From assembly GCF_016808335.1 (NCBI RefSeq), contig NC_053147.1:21438913-21502912 (forward strand): a stretch of 64,000 nucleotides of DNA. The letters are read 5' to 3'. Numbering within the stretch: the first letter of the stretch is position 1; every line of letters begins with the position of its first letter. The translations under genes were made by a program, and so were the position numbers. Positions 56,290-64,000 of this stretch are shown one piece after another. The notes under the pieces were generated by a model, which was not told the DNA's origin, did no database searches, and worked only from the letters and a program-made list of their open reading frames with translations. The DNA comes from Panicum virgatum (Eukaryota; Streptophyta; Magnoliopsida; Poales; Poaceae).

Positions 56290-59200
56290 GAACTAGTAAG
56301 ATGGCCCGCACTAGTATTTTATTTATTTTTTAGATCCTTTTAACTTAATAGAATAGATGTATTTGGTAATTTATTTACCGTACCTCTCGTTCGCTCTCGT
56401 TGAATACTATCTGCAGCTTTTTATATATAGAATATTCAGTTGAGAATTCAACCCCATAAACTTATGACAACGTGATGATGATGGACGCTTTTCTGATATC
56501 TGCTCCGTAAATTCTCTGTAAAGTTTTGGATTCACAAAGCTAGCGGACATCATGGTGGGTGGTGTGATGGCCGATCACATATTCCTGCAAGAGCTCGCCA
56601 TCATGCTCTTACGCAGATTCAGCCTGACTGACTATAGTTTGGCGTCTTAGCTTGGCTTAATGCACTGGAGAGGTTCAAAATAGAAATCATTTGAGACATT
56701 GAGCTAATATAATTGCTGTTGATTGGCCCTGTGAGTGTTTTATTGTAAGTGATATGTATTGTTATCCGATGTAGCTTTTTTTCCAACTCAATTTCCACTG
56801 CTGATATGATCCCGTGTGGTTGTCAGTCGTCAGACGCGAGTTACACTCCACTTCATGTATCATTATCATCACCGACATCATTGATGAGAATTCTTGAAAC
56901 CAATGTCCATAGAATCTGCTCTTAGCGTTTTTTTATTTGTGGCAGTACATATGTTTACAATTTTGATTAATTATTATTTTTCTCCTTTAAATGATATTTA
57001 GATTAGATGGACACGTTTTTCCTTATCATATGGGTACGAACCAATTTTTCCTTACAATATTTGATATGTACAAAATGTTTAGCTATTTATTAACCATATT
57101 TAATATACTATTTGAATTATTTTTACGACCTAATCATTAATAGCTTCTGCGCCATTCAATTTTGTATCTAGGAGCAAAATAACACGCACCAGCACTCTCC
57201 CTGACCATATGTAGTCTTTTCTGAAACTGAGTTTCTAGACCTTGGATGTAAGTACCATCCCTTGAAAAAAATGCTCTTACACAGATTCATCCTGCTGACT
57301 ATAGTTTGCCCTCTTAGCTTGGCTTAATGCACAGGAGAGGTTCAAAATAGAAATCATCTGAGACATTGAGCTAATATAATTGTTGTTGGTAGGCCCTGTG
57401 AGTGTTTTATTATAAGTGACATGTATTGTTATCCGACGTAGTTTTTTTCCTACTACATTTTCACTGCTGATCTGCCGTGTGGCTGTCAGTAGTCGTCAGA
57501 CGTGAGTTGCACTCTACTTCATGTATTAGTATCATCACCGACATCATCATTGAGAATTCTTGAAATCAATGTCCGTAAAATCTGCTCTTAGCGTTTTGTT
57601 TGTTTGTTTGTGGCAGTACATATGTTTACAATCTTGATCAATTATGATTTGTCTCCTTTAATTGATATTTAGATTAGATTGACACTTTTTTTCTTGTCAT
57701 ATTGGATACAAACCTATTTTTTCATACAAGTACAAAATGTTTAGCTATTTATTAACCATATTTAATATACTATTTGAATTGTTTTTATCGATCTAAGCAT
57801 TAATAGCTTCTACGTCATTCAGTTTTGTATCTAGGAGCAAAATAACACGCACCAGCACTCTCCCTAACCATGCGTAGTCTTTTTTGAAACTGAGTTTCTA
57901 GACTTTGGATGTAAGTACTGTCCATTGAAAAAAAATGCTCTTACAAAAAAATACTCTTACGCAGAATCAGCCTGACTGACTATGGTTTGGCCTCTTAATT
58001 TGGCTTAATGCACCAGAGAGGTTCAAAATATAAATCATCCAAGACATTGAGCTAATATAATTGTTGTTGATAGGCCCTGTGAGTGTTTTATTGTAAGTGA
58101 GATGTATAGTTATCCGATGTAGATTTTTTCCTACTCAATTTCCACTGCCGATCTGATCCTGTGCGGCTTTTAGTTGCCAGACGCGAGTTACACTCTACTT
58201 CATGTATAAGTATCATCACCGACATCATCGATGAGAATTCTTGAAACCAATATCGGTAGAATCCGCTCTTAGCATTTTTTTTGTTTGTGGCAGTACATAT
58301 GTTTACAATCTTGATGAATTATTATTTGTCTTCTTCAATTGATATTTTAGATTAGATTGACACTTTTTTGCCTTACCATATTGGATACGAACCAATTTTT
58401 TCTTACAATATTTGATATGTACAAAATGTTTATTGCCTTAAAACCGAGGACTGCATTTTTTATAAAAGAAATCTATTTTCTCTACATATTTCTTTTGTCC
58501 ATCGATACAATTTAAATCCATAGATATCGATAGTGTACAATTTTTCTCTTTCTTCTCCGATTGTTGTTAGTGATTTTGGTCAGTTATTTGCTATGGACTC
58601 TCTATTATTTAACTATTTGCTTTCCCACGTAGAAATCAGCTATCAATTTCCTTATTTTTAATTTTTAATTTACATATATAGAAGTAGTAGTTAGTATGGA
58701 CTGACTCTTGATGTTATTCTAGACTGTTATTTGCTTTGGGTTCTCTATTATTTAACTATTCGCTTTCCCACGTAGAAACCAGCTATCAATTTTTTTATTT
58801 TTTATTTTTAATTTATATATATAGTAGTAGTTGGTATGGACTCTTGGTGTTATTCTAGACCGTTAGATCTTCATAAAATCCGACAGTGCAATTTTTTTCT
58901 CTTTTTTAGATTAATGTGAGAATTTGTAGACTCTCTCGGCGAACGTGGCAGTACATATGTTTACAATCTTGATGAATTATTATTTGTCTTCTTCAATTGA
59001 TATTTTAGATTAGATTGACACTTTTTTTGCCTTATCATGTTGGATACGAATCAATTTTTTCTTACAATATTTGATATGTACAAAATGTTTATTGCCTTAA
59101 AACCGAGGACTGCATTTTTTATAAAAGAAATCTATTTCCTCTGCATATTTCTTTTGTCCATCGATACAATTTAAATCCATAGATATCGATAGTGTACAAT

Positions 59201-59330
59201 TTTTCTCTTTCTTCTCCGGTTGTTGTTAGTGATTTAGGTCAGTTATTTGCTACGTGGAAATCTGTAGACCCTCTCGGTGAATGTGGTGATTTTTTTAATT
59301 TTTTAACACTCTCTTATTAATATAATAGAT
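56290..59330. repeat. Tandemly duplicated AT-rich non-coding array
   Basis: Three head-to-tail copies of a unit of about 670 bp start at 56602, 57271 and 57951. Each begins ATGCTCTTACGCAGATTCAG or a close variant, and the third is cut near 58430. A second block with GTGGCAGTACATATG at 58287 recurs at 58945, with a downstream copy to about 59250. A 145-bp unit (TATTTAACTATTTGCTTTCC) occurs near 58608 and 58750. No coding sequence. Sequence divergence among copies suggests moderate age. It separates the metacaspase cluster from PGK. Confidence 0.8.
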
Positions 59331-59899
59331 TGACAGTCTAATTGCATCGTGGTGTGATGTTGTGATGTTACCGGAAGACGTTGACGTCAGCAGCGCAGTT
59401 TTACTTCCTACCACTACAACAAGCCCGGACAAAATTACGATGAACATCCAGCAGTTCTTTGGCAGAATATGCTTGCTGCTTGGGATAAATCCAGCGAGTG
59501 GTCGCCTCTGCCATCGCCCATTGGAGGGACCTGCGTTTTGCCCCAGCTCACGGGCACCACTAGTGATCTGGACTTTCCAAAGCCTGGGGGCTGGGAGGGG
59601 ACGGCGATCCCAGATCACACAAGAGCACAGGGGAAATCGAAGCCACCGAGCCCCCCACACGTCGCCATCGCCGTGATCGATCACCGCCGTCTCGGCGTCT
59701 CCTCCCCACATACCCACCGGAACCGCCGTCCCGACCTCTCGCCAGCGATAAGCAAATCCCCTCCCCGTCCTCTCGTCCACAAAGCCCTCTTTCTTTACGA
59801 CCCCCAGGCCCCAGCACCCCTGCCCCTGCCCCCCCTCCTCTCGCCCATTCCCTCTCCGCCCCGTTCCACCTGCCGCCGCCGCCGCCTTCGGGAATCCAG
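59331..59899 (+). promoter_or_regulatory. Upstream region and 5' UTR of PGK
   Basis: The sequence shifts from AT-rich to C-rich, with CCCC/CCTCTC blocks at 59800-59880 typical of grass photosynthetic-gene leaders. No convincing TATA box is seen. ORFs here (for example 59469-60329) are shadows. Confidence 0.5.
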
Positions 59900-62527
59900 A
59901 TGGCGTCCGCGGCCGCGCACCCGACCTCGCTCTCCATCGCGGCCCGCGCGGCCACCAGGGCCGCCGCCGCCGCCGCCGCCGCCGCCACCCCGCTGCGCAG
60001 GGGGGGCCTCGCGGCGGCGTGCCAGCCGGCGCGGTCGCTGGCGTTCACGGCGGCCGACGCGCGGCTCGCGGTCCACGTCGCGTCGCGGTGCCGCCAGGCG
60101 TCGTCCGCGCGCGGGACCCGCGCCGTGGCCACCATGGCCAAGAAGAGCGTCGGGGACCTCACGGAGGCCGACCTCGAGGGGAAGCGCGTCTTCGTGCGCG
60201 CCGACCTCAACGTGCCGCTCGACGAGAACCAGAACATCACCGACGACACCCGCATCCGCGCCGCCGTCCCGACCATCCAGTACCTCATCGGCAAGGGCGC
60301 CAAGGTCATCCTCTCCAGCCACTTGGTGAGTCTCCGGCCCCTCCGGCCGCCCCGTCTCACATCTGACTGAAGCAATGCTCTTGGCACGCGCAGACAATGT
60401 AGGAACTCAGGTCCCGAGGGATCCGGGGGTTTGTGATCATCTGATTTGCTTTGGTCAAGTAATATATGGACACAGGCTCTTAGTTGTGATTTTGCTTCCT
60501 GTGTTATACCGTTCCTGGACACAAATTGGGCAGTGCTGCGAAGGTGAAAGAGATGTTTTCTTTTTTGAAAAAAAAGTTAGTTACAGCAGGAAAAAGTCTG
60601 ATATTCTAATTCAGCACCTGTTTGTAACTTTTATTTATTCCAGAAATTTGGTATCTGACGTTTGCACTTCGGGTACACACACAATGTAGCAGCCCAGGAC
60701 GTGTAGAATGATACTCCTTCCATCCCAAATTACAATTCGTTTTGGTTTTTCTAGACACATATATTTTGCTATGCACTAGATGTACACTATGTCTAGATAC
60801 ATAGCAAAATATATGTATCTAGAAAAATCAAAATGAATTGTAATTTGGGACGGAGGGATAGTTTTCAATTATATTATGCGAGTTGTTTATGCACATTGGC
60901 TATTAGTAGCAAATTTGCCTTCTGTGTTGACTGAATTTACATGAAAGATTGCTAGACTAAGATATTAGTTCAGAGACAGCTTCTATTTCATCCAATTGAT
61001 TATATCCGCTTTTCCTCTGGACATGCAGGGTCGCCCTAAGGGTGTTACTCCCAAGTTTAGCTTAGCTCCCATTGTACCACGGCTGTCTGAGCTTCTTGGA
61101 ATTCAGGTATTCATATATTCTACATCATTGGTACTTCAAACTGGATCAGATATGGTATGTGCCATTGATCGTACTGATTAAACCATGTCTGTATCCACAA
61201 ATAGGTGCAAAAAGCTGACGATTGTATTGGCCCTGAAGTTGAGAAATTGGTGTCTGCCTTGCCCAATGGTGGTGTTTGTCTCCTCGAGAACGTAAGATTT
61301 TACAAGGAAGAGGAGAAGAATGACCCAGAGTTTGCGCAGAAGCTTGCCTCCCTTGCAGATCTTTATGTTAATGATGCATTTGGAACAGCCCACAGGGCAC
61401 ACGCATCAACTGAGGGAGTTACCAAGTTCTTGAAGCCTTCTGCTGCAGGGTTCCTTTTGCAGAAGGTTATCTTTCTTTTTTATGATTATATTCCATTCTT
61501 GAACTTAAGGCACTACAAAAAGTGGTATCAAAATGAAATGCTATCTAAAGTATAAAATTTATATTCTCTTTTCTCCTCCTCCTCCTCAACCTCAATCTGA
61601 ACCTTGTATTATTCTACAAAATTAATTCGCAGGAGCTTGACTACCTTGTTGGAGCTGTTTCAAGCCCTAAACGTCCATTTGCTGCCATCGTGGGTGGCTC
61701 AAAGGTGTCATCCAAGATTGGGGTTATTGAATCCCTGTTGGAAAAGTGTGATATCCTTCTTTTGGGTGGTGGTATGATCTTCACATTTTACAAGGCACAA
61801 GGACTTTCTGTTGGTTCTTCGTTGGTCGAGGAAGACAAACTTGAGCTTGCAACATCTCTGCTTGCAAAGGCAAAGGAAAAGGGTGTCTCCCTTATGTTGC
61901 CAACTGATGTTGTCATTGCTGATAAGTTTGCCCCTGATGCTAACAGCCAGGTTTGTTGAACCTTGTTCTTCCCTTATCAGCAGAGCTTTTGTAGTGAAGT
62001 GGAAGCATCTCTCAATCCTGCATAGGGAGAAACTTGACCATATAATTTTTCTACAGATTGTTCCAGCATCTTCAATTCCTGATGGTTGGATGGGGCTGGA
62101 CATTGGCCCAGATTCTATTGCTTCATTCAATGCAGCCCTGGACACAACCCAGACAATCATCTGGAATGGGCCCATGGGTGTTTTTGAATTCGACAAGTTC
62201 GCTGTAGGAACTGAGGTAAAGCCCAGCTCAAATATGCTGATGCAACTTCACTATGTAACATTGTAACTGAGGAAAGTTTGCAAGAAAAGAAATTTAAACC
62301 TGATATCACTTTTGTAGGCTGTTGCGAAGAAGTTGGCAGAGCTTAGCGGCAAGGGTGTCACAACCATCATTGGAGGTGGAGACTCTGTTGCAGCTGTTGA
62401 GAAGGTGGGAGTTGCTGATGTTATGAGCCACATTTCAACGGGAGGTGGTGCCAGCTTGGAATTGTTGGAAGGAAAGGAGCTTCCTGGAGTTGTTGCGTTG
62501 GATGAAGCCGTCCCTGTGACTGTATGA
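59900..62527 (+). CDS. PGK: Chloroplast phosphoglycerate kinase, 483 aa, six exons
   Basis: Phosphorylates 3-phosphoglycerate to 1,3-bisphosphoglycerate in the Calvin cycle (stroma). Exons are 59900-60325, 61029-61106, 61205-61465, 61633-61950, 62057-62215 and 62318-62527. All five introns are GT-AG and phase 0. Residues 1 to about 75 form an Ala/Arg/Ser-rich transit peptide with a poly-Ala run (21-29). The mature part begins near MAKKSVGDL (Met79). Substrate-binding [19 protein letters not shown] lies at 100-118. [15 protein letters not shown] and GGSKVSSK follow. The nucleotide-site [11 protein letters not shown] lies near 433-443, close to the hinge and C-terminal lobe. Full length, no breaks. 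The transit peptide separates it from cytosolic PGK. Confidence 0.97.
60714..60858. mobile_element. Stowaway MITE in PGK intron 1, 145 bp
   Basis: Starts CTCCTTCCATCCCAAATTAC, ends AATTTGGGACGGAGGGA, and is flanked by TA on both sides (60712-60713 and 60859-60860). The whole element is nearly palindromic, so it can fold into one long hairpin. Confidence 0.9.
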
Positions 62528-63402
62528 GTTTTCAATTTGTTTCTCCTTCATCTTCGTGTACCATGTAAACTTGCTACACTCTTGCTCGCTCCTTGTCAGC
62601 CGCTCGAAATGCAAGATCAATGCTTTATAGAGCTACTGGAAATTGTTTGAATAACTACACAAATAATATGTGTTTACCTGAGTCATAACTCATAAAAACC
62701 CATAAAGGGCACTGTAGCCTATTTGGCTATAGATTACTTGCGAGCTTCCTGTACCATGACTTGCTTTGCTGAGCAAAGGTGTGAATTTTTTGTTTCTCTC
62801 TTTGCCAGAGAAGCAAACTTTAGGATGTTGGCCGTTGGAAGGTAGATGTGCGTTGTGGAGGTCTGCTACTCAAAATTTCCTGGATCTTGGCGTCGTATAA
62901 TTTCAGTCTGTAATCAGGACACTTATCCAATCTCTAGAAATATTTTATTTTTAATATCTCTATTGAGCAATATCAATGAGTTTTTCCGTCACAAATGTCT
63001 TTGCAGGACGGAAAAAAAAACAGAAGGAATTCAACAAAAAACCTAAAGGCCGCAGACTGATCGTACCGATCACTGAAAACAAACTTAGCCGCACAACCGT
63101 CGCCCAGCCGATTTGCTGGGGCAGTCAACATATCTCTAACCTCAGAAATGCCAGATTAATAAGATCAAATGAATGTCGCTTCTCACAATCTCACTGACAA
63201 CAGAAAACATATTGTCTGTGGCAAAGCAGTGCCAAGTAAATAGAATTAACAGAATGATAGCAGTAAAAATGGTGTTGGTCCGCTAGCTAGTGATCGCTAG
63301 TGATGATCCTATCTGAAACTAGCATCTTGAAGTTGCAGCAGCTGACAAGAAAGCAGGCACCAACAGATGGGGCTTATTCCCAATCTATATACTTGCTGAA
63401 GC
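62528..63402. other. PGK 3' UTR and spacer to a convergent gene
   Basis: PGK 3' UTR followed by AT-rich sequence. The minus-strand 3' UTR of the next gene probably enters from the right. No gene seen. Confidence 0.6.
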
Positions 63403-64000
63403 CTAAGGCTTGAACAGATCCAGCAGTGGCTTGGTACGTTGCTCCCCTTGATTGCTGCCACCCTGCAATTCCTGTGCCTGTTCAGTTTTCAGCAAATGCA
63501 AGAATGCAGTTAGCATAGCATATTTGGAGTGCAATTTTTGCAAATCATTATCAGGATAAATGGAAAAGACTCGGTCAGAATAGAAAGCTAAGTTCATCGG
63601 ATCAAAGCCCATCCATGAACGTCGACCAACAATGCAGTTTCTAAAACAAACCTGTCTCGAGGAGCTTGACGGGCCGTCGTCCGGCTTGAAACCACGAGGA
63701 CACCACGGGTCGAATTCAGATGCTCTGCCGCCGTCTCTGGTGTCCATCGCGACCGGCGCCGGAACAGAAGAAGTAGCTGCAGCGCCTGCGGCGGTGGCCG
63801 GAACGCCAAGAGCTAGAGTAGTAGCAGTGTCATGATAAGCCCCAGCAAACTCCATCCTGATTGGCAGACCACGGTGAGCAACCATAGCACCGGCTGGGAC
63901 TGAATATGAGGGTGCCAAGCCACCAATGGTGTTCGCCACAGCGGCCTGCGTTGCAGGGAGAGGCAGAGCAGTGCCGGTCACTGAGCTTGCCGGTGTCGAC
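63403..64000 (-). CDS. 3' end of an unrecognised gene (partial)
   Basis: Runs off the right edge of the window. The minus-strand frame reads TGTALPLPATQAAVANTIGG, then an Ala/Thr/Ser-rich stretch, FDPWCPRGFKPDD and a Ser run. A GT-AG intron fits 63651 to 63478 (174 bp), after which the last exon (63477-63403) encodes QGEQRTKPLLDLFKP and the stop. The intron is a multiple of three and has no stop, so a retained form would also be translatable. No known domain recognised. The gene converges on PGK. Confidence 0.6.
   Translation of the reverse strand, partial: STPASSVTGTALPLPATQAAVANTIGGLAPSYSVPAGAMVAHRGLPIRMEFAGAYHDTATTLALGVPATAAGAAATSSVPAPVAMDTRDGGRASEFDPWCPRGFKPDDGPSSSSRQVCFRNCIVGRRSWMGFDPMNLAFYSDRVFSIYPDNDLQKLHSKYAMLTAFLHLLKTEQAQELQGGSNQGEQRTKPLLDLFKP

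Noticed and set aside
56288..59330. The tandem array as a Helitron
   Set aside because: CTAGT-like ends and an A/T target were considered, but no terminal hairpin next to CTRR or helicase coding sequence was found.
59469..60522. ORFs of 286, 320 and 200 codons overlapping PGK exon 1
   Set aside because: Shadows of the GC-rich transit-peptide exon in other frames. The PGK frame is established by homology and splice sites.

Overview
This is a plant nuclear window, most likely from a panicoid grass. The evidence is GC-rich first exons, GT-AG introns, a plastid-targeted phosphoglycerate kinase, plant-only type II metacaspases, and dense nested grass-type LTR retrotransposons, hAT elements and MITEs. 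No bacterial operons, CRISPR arrays, rRNA or tRNA genes were recognised. Species cannot be fixed from the sequence alone.

Layout. (1) 1-26290: a decayed Tat-lineage Ty3/gypsy element on the minus strand. Its 3' LTR is about 125-1587. Its gag, protease, RT, RNase H and integrase relics run from about 26285 down to 20407. An intron-containing antisense accessory ORF (16042-19584) lies between integrase and the 3' LTR. A complete, young Tekay/Del-type chromovirus (3446-15260, minus strand, TSD GCGGG) has inserted into it. (2) 26290-32750: unclassified repeats, one small possible gene (29809-30456), a hAT element (31399-32235) and a MITE. (3) 32995-56228: three head-to-tail type II metacaspase genes, A, B and C, all on the plus strand. 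A and B look intact. C is interrupted in exon 1 by a 322-bp hAT-like MITE with a perfect 8-bp target duplication. Between A and B lie a gag-only, non-autonomous Ty1/copia element (35110-47353, TSD CTTCT) whose 3' LTR holds a 3.84-kb solo LTR (TSD GTCGG), then a LINE relic hosting two hAT elements, one of which contains a MITE, and a further hAT-like element. (4) 56290-59330: AT-rich tandemly duplicated non-coding sequence. (5) 59900-62527: chloroplast phosphoglycerate kinase, six exons. (6) 63403-64000: the 3' end of an unrecognised gene on the minus strand.

Biology. The host genes are Calvin-cycle PGK and a local expansion of Ca2+-dependent Lys/Arg-specific cysteine proteases linked to damage signalling and cell death. 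The rest records successive transposon insertions whose order can be read from target-site duplications. The most unusual observations are the MITE-disrupted metacaspase, the gag-only copia element with ACCGGTCTGACCGGT repeats in its LTR, a candidate 111-bp intron inside the Tekay gag, and the spliced antisense ORF of the Tat element.
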